Origin: SIAJ01 sp036266155
GTDB lineage: Bacteria; Planctomycetota; Planctomycetia; Gemmatales; Gemmataceae
Length of the DNA stretch: 46,686 bases
Direction: 5' to 3'
NCBI GenBank assembly: GCA_036266155.1
Contig: DATANR010000065.1
Span: 1 to 46,686 of the forward strand
Each line of letters opens with the position of its first letter. Within the stretch, counting starts at the first letter, position 1. Positions 24,267 through 32,122 of this stretch are shown here, in pieces. The notes beneath the pieces were generated by a model. The model saw nothing but the letters and a program-made list of their open reading frames with translations, made no database searches and was not told the origin of the DNA. Position numbers and translations under genes: made by a program.

Positions 24267-25507
24267 ATGAACGCTCGCGAAGAACGTGGCCTTGTGATCG
24301 CGGCCCTGTGCAAGTTGAAGAACGAAGGCGGAACGTGGATTGTGCCGAGCCAGTCAAGCACGGAAATGTATCGCGTCAACCCGGCCAAGTGTCGGTGCAG
24401 TTGTCCGGATCATATGGAACACGGCGACGAAGCCGGCTTCAAGTGCAAGCACATTTTCGCGGTCGAGTTCACGATGAAACGGGAGGTCGCGAGCGACGGC
24501 ACCGTCACCGAAACCAAGACGATGACGTTCACCGAAAAGAAAACGTACAAGCAAAACTGGCCCGCCTACGAAGCCGCGCAATCCGTCGAAAAGGACCGCG
24601 TTCAGGAATTGCTCGCCGAACTAGTTCGCGGCATCCCGGAACCGGATCGGTCGGGTATCCGGGGTCAGAAGCCCCATTCTCTCCGCGATGCGTTGTTCAC
24701 CATTGCGTTCAAGGTCTACAGTACGATCAGTAGTCGCCGGTTCGCGTCCGATCTTCGCGAGGCCCAACGACGCGGCCACGTCGGGCAAGTGCTGCCGTCT
24801 CAGAAGATCAGCGATTACCTCTCCAATCCCGCGATGACGCCGATCTTGAAACATCTAATCGCTCAAAGCGCCCTGCCGTTGAAGGCGGTTGAAAAGGATT
24901 TCGCCATCGACAGCAGTGGCTTCTCGTCAAGCAAGTTTGAACGCTGGTTCGATCAAAAATATGGCATTACCCGCCAGAAGTGCGTGTGGGTAAAGATTCA
25001 TCTAGCGTGCGGCGTAAAGACGAACGTCGTTACAGCCGTTCGCATTCTTGACAAGGATGCCGCCGACTGCCCGCAATTCAGCCCGCTTCTTCAAGAGACA
25101 CGCAAGGGCTTCACCATCGGCGAAGTCAGCGCCGACAAAGCCTACGCGAGCCTGGAGAACTTGAGGAAGTCGCGGCTTGCGGCGGGACGCTCTTTGCCGC
25201 CTTCAAGTCAAACACGACGGGCGGAATCGGCGGGATGTTTGAGACGATGTTCCATTACTTCAAGTTCAAGACGAACGAGTTCATGGCCCACTATCACAAG
25301 CGGTCGAATGTCGAATCGACTTTCTCAGCCATCAAACGGAAGTTCGGCGACCACGTTCGGAGCAAGAGCGATACCGGCATGGTCAACGAGGTGCTTTGCA
25401 AAGTGCTGGTTCATAACTTGGTCGTCCTGATCCACGAGCAGCACGAACTCGGGATCGAGCCGGAGTTTTGGAAGGAACCGGCGACGGCGCAGGCAATCGC
25501 GGTATGA
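24267..25507 (+). pseudogene. DDE transposase with N-terminal SWIM zinc finger, frameshifted
   Basis: The N terminus carries a SWIM-type zinc finger (CSC at residues 44-46, then CKH at 60-62). A DDE domain of the IS4/IS5 sort follows: first Asp in FAIDSSGFSS (residue 215), second in VSADKAYASLENL. At about 25161-25170 the coding sense moves from the frame starting at 24267 to the frame one base back. That frame continues as ACGGTLFAAFKSNTTGG and HKRSNVESTFSAIKRKFGD, which holds the catalytic Glu, and stops at 25507. No classical slippery heptamer is visible at the switch, so a one-base deletion and loss of function are likely. AAGGGG precedes the ATG. It lies between the kinase operon and the protease pair. 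Confidence 0.85.
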
Positions 25508-25511
25508 CAAA

Positions 25512-25536
25512 GAAGCCCCGGCAATGCCGGGGCTTC
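25512..25536 (+). terminator. Intrinsic terminator after the transposase
   Basis: GAAGCCCCGGC and GCCGGGGCTTC form a perfect 11-base stem with a 3-base loop, followed by TGGTTTTATT. It begins 4 bases after the transposase stop. Confidence 0.85.
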
Positions 25537-25541
25537 TGGTT

Positions 25542-25784
25542 TTATTCCGGGGCAGCGGAGTCATCGACTGGCTTTTTGTCTGGCGGTCGCCCATCGTCAT
25601 CTGTCAAGGCCGTGGATTCTCGCAGTCGCTTTTTCTTTTCAATCGGGATCGACATATCTTCATAAAGAGAATCCCGATCCGTGGACGATCCCGAAGCCGA
25701 CGGTATCGTGGCCGGCAACGGCTTTGCCAAGTTCGTATACATCGTCGGCGTCAGCGAACCTGATTTTGAAATTCTGGTAGCCAT
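25542..25784 (-). CDS. Small charged protein next to the SDH-type protease
   Basis: This is an 80-residue protein of unrecognised family. The N-terminal half has TPTMYTNLAKPLPATIPSAS; the C-terminal half is highly charged and probably disordered (PIEKKKRLRESTALTDDDGR). The start at ATG 25784 is supported by GAGAGGTG just upstream. It begins 27 bases after the stop of the SDH-type protease gene on the same strand, so the two are probably co-transcribed. It could be a substrate, adaptor or regulator of the protease. No motif settles this, and the gene could still be spurious. Confidence 0.5.
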   Translation of the reverse strand: MATRISKSGSLTPTMYTNLAKPLPATIPSASGSSTDRDSLYEDMSIPIEKKKRLRESTALTDDDGRPPDKKPVDDSAAPE

Positions 25785-25811
25785 TTCGCACCTCTCTAGT
25801 CGCTTGTATGA

Positions 25812-26801
25812 CTAGCCTTCAACGAGCTTCCCTAGCGCCGTTACGTCGCCGATGTCTCGATAAAGCTTCTCGATTTCCGCCCCGATTTGGGCATTTTTTG
25901 GAAGCTTAGCGTGCAAGCCAATTCTTCGGGTTTCCTTTCCATCTTCGTCTCGGACAATGCCGATCCTTGAGCACTCTTCGATATCGATCACAAACTCATG
26001 TGTCGAATACTGCTTGACCAGATCGCGAGCGATTGCTTCTGCCTCAACTCGCCTGTATTTTTTGGCGACCAGCAGTCGAACTGCATAGTCTTCCGCTTCC
26101 TTCAGCATCCGGGAATGCCTTGAATAGCTTACCGCGTCGATTTTTTCAAAGAGCGGCTTTGTCACCTCCGCAGCGAATTGCAACGATGGCTCCAAGAGCA
26201 GATTGACCCGCTTCTTCGTTTTTTCCTTCAGCGACTTGAGCATCCTCATCGCCACATCGATTGCCGACTCCTCAAGTTGCTCAATCGCTTGGACCATGTC
26301 CAGCGCCGAAACCCTCGCTTCTTCAACGTCGAAGTCCTGTACCTGAACGTCCAATGGCCCAAGCTCAGCGTCGTCGCCAAGGATAATCTCATCGGCACCA
26401 AGCGCCAAGAGCGTTGCCGCACTCTTGGCGATTCTCGGAACAACGACGGTGAACGATTTCGCGTTGCGTTGGAACAAGCGGGCAATCCGAAACGCTGCCA
26501 GCGAAACACCTCCAAATGAATCTAGGATCAGGGCAACGTCACGCCCCACAATCTCCGACTTCTTGTTTCGGAAACCGTAGTACATCCACGGCAACAAGAC
26601 GTAATTCGGCCCTTCCGCAAGAATCCAAACGTCCTTGTTCAGAAGCTGCTGCAACTTCAGCGCCGCCTCGCCGACATCTGGCTTGATGGCCGACGGGCAA
26701 TAAACGTTCGCAGAAAACTTCTTTGGTTTTGGCGGTTCAGGCGGAGTGGGTGGTATGGGTTTGGGCGGCTGTGGCGGGCGAGGTGGCCGGGCTCTGGCCA
26801 T
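25812..26801 (-). CDS. SDH/ClpP-fold serine protease-like protein (SDH_sah family)
   Basis: This is a 329-residue protein. A proline-rich leader (about residues 5-26, PPRPPQPPKPIPPTPPEPP) leads into a ClpP/crotonase-like domain of the serine dehydrogenase proteinase family. Its marks are ALILDSFGGVSLAAFRIARLF (the oxyanion-type SFGG), VVPRIAKSAATLLALGADEI with the probable nucleophile Ser127, and DDAELGPLDVQVQD. The rest is helical and charged. There is no signal peptide, so it probably acts in the cytoplasm, perhaps tethered through the proline-rich leader. ATG 26801 is chosen because extension to 27251 would translate border repeats. It lies inside the island beside the transposase and forms a unit with the 80-residue gene. 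Confidence 0.83.
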   Translation of the reverse strand: MARARPPRPPQPPKPIPPTPPEPPKPKKFSANVYCPSAIKPDVGEAALKLQQLLNKDVWILAEGPNYVLLPWMYYGFRNKKSEIVGRDVALILDSFGGVSLAAFRIARLFQRNAKSFTVVVPRIAKSAATLLALGADEIILGDDAELGPLDVQVQDFDVEEARVSALDMVQAIEQLEESAIDVAMRMLKSLKEKTKKRVNLLLEPSLQFAAEVTKPLFEKIDAVSYSRHSRMLKEAEDYAVRLLVAKKYRRVEAEAIARDLVKQYSTHEFVIDIEECSRIGIVRDEDGKETRRIGLHAKLPKNAQIGAEIEKLYRDIGDVTALGKLVEG

Positions 26802-26898
26802 GATGTGCCTATGGGCTAGGTGTGTCGAGTCAGAGAAGTAAAGTAATTGTACGAACGGCTTCCAATGAGGGAAGGCGCAAACGACCGCCGACAATCGA

Positions 26899-27007
26899 CT
26901 TGGCACCCATAGGACCGGTCTGGCCCGCATAGACCCGGATTTTGCCCTATCGGTGCCAAAGCCCCCTGGCGCTCTTTGTGGCGCTCTTTGATTGGCGCTC
27001 TTTGATT
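26899..27007. repeat. Right border repeat cluster of the accessory island
   Basis: Units CTTGGCACCCAT (26899) and TCTGGCCCGCAT (26919) are 20 bases apart. TATCGGTGCCAAAGCC (26948-26963) is the exact reverse complement of the 16-base string at 21838-21853. Three tandem TGGCGCTCTTTG units follow at 26967, 26979 and 26993, matching AAGAGCGCCA at 21807-21816 in the inverse sense. Confidence 0.8.
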
Positions 27008-27063
27008 TTCCCGTGCGCGAGGAACTTTGGTAAACTTCGTTTAACCCATTTCGAGAGGTTCCC

Positions 27064-28515
27064 ATGACTGCCGAACAACAAGCCCTGTGGGAGCGGATCG
27101 AGGCCTTTGACATCGACGGCGACGGCTCGCCAGCCCTGCCGTTCGCGGCCCGGCTGGCTCGCGAGAACAGCTGGACGCGCTCGTTTGCCGAGCATGCGGT
27201 GCGCGAGTACAAGCGGTTTGTCTTCTTGACGATGACCGCTGGCCGGCACATGTGTCCGTCGGAACAGGTCGATCAGGTCTGGCACCTGCACCTGACGTAC
27301 ACGCGGTCTTATTGGCAACGCTTCTGCGGCGACGTATTGAAGTGCCCGCTTCATCATGATCCCACGCGCGGCGGCGCGGCCGAGGGCCAAAAGCACTGGG
27401 CGATGTATGCGGACACGCTGCTCGCTTACGAGGAAGCGTTTGGCGAAAAGCCGCCAAACGATTTGTGGCCGGCTGCCGATCAACGCTTCGGCGACGATCT
27501 CGAAGTCGCCCGCGTCAATCGCAGCGAGTACTGGCTCGTCCGCAAGCCGCGCGTGCCTGGATTGGCAGTGACAGGCATGGTTGCCGCTGCCGCGGTCTTG
27601 ACCCTCGGCTGCGCCAACCCATTCGACGCCGACGGCATCGATTTCTTGCCGATCCTGATTGTCGCGTGGGTGATGGCATTCACGCTCGGCCTGATCGTTC
27701 GCCGTTTGTACAAGGGCCCGGCTCTGAACCCCGATGAGGCGGCGCCGGTCTTGGGGCCATACGACGCCGCTTATCTGTCGGGCGGCCGACCGCGTGTGTT
27801 GGCCACGGCACTCGTGCGCCTGAAGGAACTGGGCGCGGCGGACATTGCGACCAACGGCCACGTCATCATCCACAATGTTCCACGCGACGCGGACCCGATC
27901 GAGTACGCCGTCTATCGGCCGCTCGAAAAGCAATCGGGCAACGCCCTCGATTTGCGCCCCCTCGGCGAGGCGATCAAGGAGATCGAGGACCAGCGCTTTG
28001 GCACGCTCAAGGAACACGGACTGGTCGCGAGTGCGAGCGCCCGAAAGCTCAGCAGTTTGCTGCCGTCAATGCTGTGCCTGGGTACGCTGGCACTCGTCGG
28101 CTTGCCGCGACTGATGATGGGCTTGCAAAACAATCGGCCGTCAGGTTACTTGATCGCCTGTCTGATCGGCATGTTCATCGTCACCATGATTGCTTTCGGC
28201 AAGGGCATCCGTCGAACACGCAAAGCGGACGATGCCTTGGCGAACCTGTCGAAGCGGAACGCCGGTCTTCGTAAATTGAGAGGCGACCTGGCGCCGGGCG
28301 ATGTGTCGCTGGCCGTGGCCATGTTCGGCGTCGCGGTACTGACCGGCACGGCGTACGCGACCGTCTACGACAGGATTTACAAATACGACTCGACCGGCGC
28401 CGGCGGCGGTTGCAGCACCTCGACCGGCAGCGGCTGTGGTGGTGGCGATGGCGGCGGGGGCGGTTGTGGTGGCGGCGGTGGATGTGGCGGATGTGGCGGC
28501 GGCGGTGGTGATTAG
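27064..28515 (+). CDS. TIGR04222-type membrane protein with Gly/Cys-rich tail
   Basis: This is a 483-residue protein. The N-terminal 160 residues contain WHLHLTYTRSYWQRFC and LLAYEEAFGEKPPNDLW, typical of glycine-rich-domain-protein-like sequences. About five membrane helices follow (GLAVTGMVAAAAVLTLGC, PILIVAWVMAFTLGLIV, LPSMLCLGTLALVGLP, LIACLIGMFIVTMIAFG, LAVAMFGVAVLTGTAYA). Between the second and third is a soluble segment with AYLSGGRPRVLATALVRL, the TIGR04222 signature. The end is a run of Gly and Cys with at least six cysteines (GGGCGGGGGCGGCGGGGGD), which could bind metal or be cross-linked. The function is unknown. It faces away from the island, and pheS starts 25 bases downstream. 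Confidence 0.82.
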   Translation: MTAEQQALWERIEAFDIDGDGSPALPFAARLARENSWTRSFAEHAVREYKRFVFLTMTAGRHMCPSEQVDQVWHLHLTYTRSYWQRFCGDVLKCPLHHDPTRGGAAEGQKHWAMYADTLLAYEEAFGEKPPNDLWPAADQRFGDDLEVARVNRSEYWLVRKPRVPGLAVTGMVAAAAVLTLGCANPFDADGIDFLPILIVAWVMAFTLGLIVRRLYKGPALNPDEAAPVLGPYDAAYLSGGRPRVLATALVRLKELGAADIATNGHVIIHNVPRDADPIEYAVYRPLEKQSGNALDLRPLGEAIKEIEDQRFGTLKEHGLVASASARKLSSLLPSMLCLGTLALVGLPRLMMGLQNNRPSGYLIACLIGMFIVTMIAFGKGIRRTRKADDALANLSKRNAGLRKLRGDLAPGDVSLAVAMFGVAVLTGTAYATVYDRIYKYDSTGAGGGCSTSTGSGCGGGDGGGGGCGGGGGCGGCGGGGGD

Positions 28516-28540
28516 CCGCTTGCGGCGTAGCGGAGACATC

Positions 28541-29575
28541 ATGGCAGAAGCGACGACGGACCTGACAGCGCTCGAAGCAAAGGCGATCAACGAACTCAAC
28601 GCCTGCGTCAACGAGGCCACTCTGCAAGCCTGGAACACCAAGTTCTTCGGTGATAAGGGCGAATTGACAGCGGCGTTGAAAGCGCTCGGCACGCTGCCCA
28701 AGGACCAGCGGGCCGCGTACGGTCAGGCCGTCAATCGCCTCAAGCAGACGTTGCTCGCCGCCGAGGAACAGAAGGACGCGGCCGTCAAGGAGGCGACGCT
28801 TCTCGAAAGCCTAAATGCCGCCCCGCTCGACGTGACGCTCCCCGGCCGGCCCATTGCCGCTGGCGGATTGCACGTCGCAACGAAAGTCATGCGCGAAATC
28901 TACTCGATCTTCGCGGACATGGGCTTTCAGGTTTTCCGCTCGCGCGAGGTCGAAGACGACCAGACCAACTTCGAACTCCTCAACATGCCGCCGCACCACC
29001 CGGCACGCGACATGTGGGACACGTTCCACACAACGACGCCCGGCGTGCTCTTGCGAACGCACACGTCGCCCGGCCAGATTCATGTGATGCGTCAATTCGC
29101 GCCAAACCCGGTGCGCGCGGTGCTGCCCGGCATGTGCTATCGCCACGAGGCCGTCAGCACGCGCAGCGAGATTCAGTTCGAACAGGTCGAGGGCCTCGTC
29201 ATCGGGCCGCACGTGACGATGGCCGACCTGAAGGGGACGATCACCGCATTCGCGCGTCGTCTGTTTGGCCAAGAACGGCAAGTGCGCATCCGCTCCAGCT
29301 ATTTCCCCTTCACGGAGCCGAGCATCGAGGTCGACATCGATTGGCCGAAGGAAGACCCGAACGCCGACCGTTTGACCAAAGGCACCGGCTGGCTGGAAAT
29401 CATGGGCGCCGGCATGGTGCATCCAACGGTGTTGCGTAAGGGCGGCTACGATCCGGAACAAGTGAGCGGCTTCGCCTTCGGCATGGGCCCGCAACGGATC
29501 ACGATGCTGAAATACGCGATCGACGACATACGGCAGTTCTGGAAGAACGACATGCGCTTCTTGCGGCAATTCTAA
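28541..29575 (+). CDS. pheS: Phenylalanine-tRNA ligase alpha subunit
   Basis: This is a 344-residue protein of normal PheS length, the catalytic subunit that charges tRNA-Phe in an alpha2-beta2 enzyme. An N-terminal coiled coil (ELNACVNEATLQAWNTKFFG, LKQTLLAAEEQK) would contact tRNA. The class II core follows: FEVEDDQTNFELLNMPPHHPARDMWDTF-type motif 1 (read here as REVEDDQTNFELLNMPPHHP), motif 2 GMCYRHEAVSTRSEIQFEQVEG, and motif 3 FAFGMGPQRITMLKYAIDDI. The start is ATG 28541 with GGAG upstream; an earlier in-frame ATG lies inside the Gly/Cys-rich gene. The beta subunit gene pheT, which usually follows pheS, is not downstream here. Confidence 0.95.
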   Translation: MAEATTDLTALEAKAINELNACVNEATLQAWNTKFFGDKGELTAALKALGTLPKDQRAAYGQAVNRLKQTLLAAEEQKDAAVKEATLLESLNAAPLDVTLPGRPIAAGGLHVATKVMREIYSIFADMGFQVFRSREVEDDQTNFELLNMPPHHPARDMWDTFHTTTPGVLLRTHTSPGQIHVMRQFAPNPVRAVLPGMCYRHEAVSTRSEIQFEQVEGLVIGPHVTMADLKGTITAFARRLFGQERQVRIRSSYFPFTEPSIEVDIDWPKEDPNADRLTKGTGWLEIMGAGMVHPTVLRKGGYDPEQVSGFAFGMGPQRITMLKYAIDDIRQFWKNDMRFLRQF

Positions 29576-29694
29576 GGTTGAGCTGAGACTGGCGCCATGG
29601 TTCCGATCGCTTGGCAGTTACAAATTGACGACGCACTGACGAATATCATGGCCGCTCAGCCATTTCGCGGGACGGCAAGCCAGTCGATCCGGAC

Positions 29695-30144
29695 GTGATC
29701 AAGAAACACACGGAGACCGTGGCCGCAGTCCTAATCTTGAAATCGGGACCAGTTGCCAAAGTCGATCCGGAGAAGAAGCCAATTGATGACAAGCCGTTTG
29801 TCACCGAGGCCTGGTTCAAGGACGGGTCGATCATCATACAGCGTGAGTTGATTTCCGTGAATCAGGTCCCGCGGACCGAGGAGCGCGTCGGTCCTGATGG
29901 CAAGAAGTTCAAAGTGACAGTCAATGTTCAGGTTCCGGTGCAATCTCGCGAAGCTGTCACACTCGATCCCAAGCGGACGGAAGTCCTGCGTCTTGACGGC
30001 AAATCAGTTCCATCGGCCGATTGGGAATCATTGCTGAAGGACAAGACGAAGGTGATCGTGTCGCCTGGCGGTAAGGCGGTGCCGGACGAACTACGGACCG
30101 CGAACAAGGATGTCGTGGCGGTGATTGTGATCAAGACAAATTGA
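29695..30144 (+). CDS. Hypothetical protein, possibly 5'-truncated
   Basis: The open frame gives 149 residues from GTG 29695, but coding-like sequence continues upstream in frame to a stop at 29626 (SRDGKPVDPDVIKKHTETV), without a good ATG. An ATG at 29597 opens another frame that ends at 29698. This suggests a lost start or a small frameshift near 29660. The visible part alternates lysine-rich strands (VAAVLILKSGPVAKVDPEKK, AWFKDGSIIIQRELISV) and ends VVAVIVIKTN. No family was recognised and no signal peptide is left. It is followed by an inverted repeat after 9 bases. It may be a decaying gene. Confidence 0.5.
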   Translation: MIKKHTETVAAVLILKSGPVAKVDPEKKPIDDKPFVTEAWFKDGSIIIQRELISVNQVPRTEERVGPDGKKFKVTVNVQVPVQSREAVTLDPKRTEVLRLDGKSVPSADWESLLKDKTKVIVSPGGKAVPDELRTANKDVVAVIVIKTN

Positions 30145-30152
30145 AGCGAGCA

Positions 30153-30236
30153 GGCGAGCGGAGCCGCTTAAAGTAAGCGGCCCGATGATGTCGCGTGCTT
30201 TGACAGTATCGGGCCGCTTACGCGGCTCCGCTCGCC
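30153..30236. repeat. Palindromic intergenic repeat, copy 2
   Basis: The left arm (30153-30186) and right arm (30208-30236) are inverted complements except for five extra bases (TTAAA) in the left arm. The outer arms GGCGAGCGGAGC/GCTCCGCTCGCC are shared with copy 1 at 530-597. It fills the gap between two convergent genes, 9 and 4 bases from their stops. Confidence 0.88.
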
Positions 30237-30240
30237 ATGA

Positions 30241-31383
30241 TTACCGCGACGCCGCCACCGCTTTTTGTGCCGCCGCCACGCCGACGCCGGGTTCGAGCTT
30301 GAAGCCCGCGTCGAGAAGGGCCAACTCCAGTGCAGAGATGGCGCCGATGATGTCGAAGCGGTCAACATAACCCATATGCGATAGCCGCCAAATTTTGCCC
30401 TTCATGTTGTCCTGGCCGTTCGCCAGCTTGAAGCCGTACTTCTTTTCGAGGTTCTTGAGCAGTTCGGTGCCGTCGATCCCTGTGGGCACCGTGACTACCG
30501 TCAGTGCGTTATTCGGCCGCTCGGCAAAGTTCTCCAGGCCCATCGCGGCGACGCCGGCCCGAGCGGCGGCGCCCATCGCCGCATGACGTGCCCAAAGGTT
30601 CTCGATGCCCTCGGCACGGATGCGCTTGAGGCTCAGCCGTTGCGCCTTGATGAGCGTATTAGCCGAAGTGAACGGCGTATCGTTTTCCGGCAACTTGGCG
30701 CGATAACGCTTCAAGTCGAAGTAAAAGTTCTTCGCGGTTGTGTTGGCTTCGATGACTTGCCAGGCCTTCGCACCGACGGAGACGAATGCCAGGCCCGGCG
30801 GCATCATAAGCGCCTTCTGCGAGCCAGTCACGCAAATGTCGATGGCCCAGTCATCCGTTCTGCACTCCATCGCCGCGAGTCCGCTGATGCCGTCGACCAC
30901 GAGCAACGCCGGCGTCTTGGCGACAAGCTTGCCGAACGCCGCGATGTCGTGGCCGACGCCCGTCGAAGTTTCGCTCAGCGTGGTAAACACGGCCACGGTG
31001 TCCGGATTCTTGGCGAGCGCCTCTTCGAGCTGCGCCGGCTGGACGGCCTTCCCATACGGGACCTCGACCGACACGACGTTGATGCCGAAGCCCTTCATGA
31101 TGCCGCGCCAGCGCTCGCCCCAGCGGCCAGCAGTGAGCAGGATCGCCTTCTTACCCGGCGCCAGCACATTCGAGACGGCCGCCTCCATGCCGCCGGTCCC
31201 GGAACTGGTCAGGCAGATGATGTCGTTCTTCGTCTGGTAGACGTATTTGAGATCCTCGAGCACTTCGCCGAGGATTCTCTTTTGCTCGGGGGTACGGTGG
31301 TAAGTGACGGGCTTGGCCAGTTCGAGAAGCGTCTCCTCCGGCACGGGCGTCGGACCAGGGGTGAACAGGCGCTGCTTCAACAT
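30241..31383 (-). CDS. Class V aminotransferase (alanine-glyoxylate/serine-pyruvate type)
   Basis: This is a 380-residue PLP enzyme of the small aspartate-aminotransferase fold. It has the N-terminal substrate motif LFTPGPTPVPEE, the PLP phosphate cup LTSSGTGGMEAAVSN, LSETSTGVGHD, the PLP-ring aspartate in LLVVDGISGLAAME and the Schiff-base lysine in CVTGSQKALMMPPGL (Lys190). The C-terminal WRLSHMGYVDRFDIIGAISALE is typical of alanine-glyoxylate and serine-glyoxylate enzymes. It would move an amino group between alanine or serine and glyoxylate or pyruvate in the cytoplasm. The start is ATG 31383, after AAGGA. Substrate choice cannot be fixed from sequence. Confidence 0.92.
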   Translation of the reverse strand: MLKQRLFTPGPTPVPEETLLELAKPVTYHRTPEQKRILGEVLEDLKYVYQTKNDIICLTSSGTGGMEAAVSNVLAPGKKAILLTAGRWGERWRGIMKGFGINVVSVEVPYGKAVQPAQLEEALAKNPDTVAVFTTLSETSTGVGHDIAAFGKLVAKTPALLVVDGISGLAAMECRTDDWAIDICVTGSQKALMMPPGLAFVSVGAKAWQVIEANTTAKNFYFDLKRYRAKLPENDTPFTSANTLIKAQRLSLKRIRAEGIENLWARHAAMGAAARAGVAAMGLENFAERPNNALTVVTVPTGIDGTELLKNLEKKYGFKLANGQDNMKGKIWRLSHMGYVDRFDIIGAISALELALLDAGFKLEPGVGVAAAQKAVAASR

Positions 31384-31583
31384 CGCAAATTTCCTTCGCT
31401 GCGGTTGCGGACGAATCAAACAGGTAATTTACGGATCGGCGTTCCGTCGTCCCGTGCGCGAACCAAATGAACGCGGAGGTGTCCGTCGAGCTTGCGTTTA
31501 CGGTGGATGGAGGTGTACCATGTGGCCGTCTGCGAATCGTCTCACCGGCGTCGTGGTTCCTTTTCCTCTGGTGAGCGCATCCC

Positions 31584-31964
31584 ATGTCCCGACGACATTC
31601 CCACTGGCGAACCGCGCCCGAGCCGGGCGTTCCCGCCAATCCACTGTTTGATCTGCCGACGTGGCGGCCGGACCGCAAGGCCCTGCAACTGGCGAAGCAG
31701 GTTCACGAAGCCCTGAGCTGGGTCTTCGGGTCTGTCGTGAACGATGATCAACTCGTGGCCTGCACTGTCGATGCGGTCGAGCCGTTGCCGGGCGGCAATC
31801 GCTTGCTCGTCAAGATCGGCGTGCCGGCCGACCTGACAGCCGCGGACGTGACCGCACGGCTCGCCCACGCCGCCCCGGCATTGCGAGCCGAGGTTGCGCA
31901 GTCGATCACGCGGCGCAAGGTGCCGGAGTTGGTGTATTTGACGGTTCCAACGGTCGTCTCGTAG
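31584..31964 (+). CDS. RbfA-like protein
   Basis: This is a 126-residue protein. The middle and end match the KH-like fold of ribosome-binding factor A: ALQLAKQVHEALSWVFGSV, LVACTVDAVEPLPGGNRLLV, and VTARLAHAAPALRAEVAQSITRRKVPELVYLTVP. The closing LRAEVAxxITRRxVPEL pattern corresponds to the RbfA LRxELGxRLxLRxxPEL helix-strand. RbfA helps 16S rRNA 5'-end maturation in the small ribosomal subunit. The N-terminal 30 residues (HSHWRTAPEPGVPANPLFDL) are an extension not usual in RbfA. It is not next to infB or truB as rbfA often is. It could be a second, diverged RbfA. Confidence 0.65.
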   Translation: MSRRHSHWRTAPEPGVPANPLFDLPTWRPDRKALQLAKQVHEALSWVFGSVVNDDQLVACTVDAVEPLPGGNRLLVKIGVPADLTAADVTARLAHAAPALRAEVAQSITRRKVPELVYLTVPTVVS

Positions 31965-31977
31965 CCGACAAAGCGCC

Positions 31978-32055
31978 TCGCGCAGAGGCGCGGAGACGCG
32001 GAGCAAAACAAAATCGATCGATGTTTTCCTCTGCGTCTCCGCGCCTCTGCGTGAG
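31978..32055. repeat. Inverted repeat of the CGCAGAGGCGCGGAGAC type
   Basis: Arms of about 30 bases containing GCAGAGGCGCGGAGACGC and its complement flank a loop around ATCGATCGAT. It starts 14 bases after the RbfA-like gene stop and ends 68 bases before the regulator gene start. I recall similar intergenic sequence in many unrelated bacterial genomes, so this is probably a widespread repeat family. Confidence 0.85.
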
Positions 32056-32122
32056 ATGTCTTTTTCGCCTTCCTCCATGCACTTCCGATAATACCCGTTG
32101 GCTCCTTAACGGGTTGCTCTCC

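Larger units (their letters stand above)
24163..25536 (+). mobile_element. Insertion-sequence-like element with SWIM-finger transposase
   Basis: A transposase gene is framed by GC-rich hairpins at 24163-24191 and 25512-25536. The two outer sequences share a weak resemblance (CAGAA...CCCCGGC read inward), but I could not define true terminal inverted repeats or a target duplication, so the limits given are only those of the hairpins. Confidence 0.5.

Noticed and set aside
25155..25175. Programmed frameshift in the transposase
   Set aside because: No X XXY YYZ heptamer or A-rich run is present at the switch point, so a deletion or sequencing error is more likely.
26899..27007. Possible CRISPR array from the spaced short repeats at the island borders
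   Set aside because: Only three degenerate 12-base units with 8- to 40-base gaps and changing orientation occur, and there are no cas genes.
26947..28017. Minus-strand open frame of 356 codons
   Set aside because: It is antisense to the TIGR04222 gene and begins in its middle. No domain is visible.
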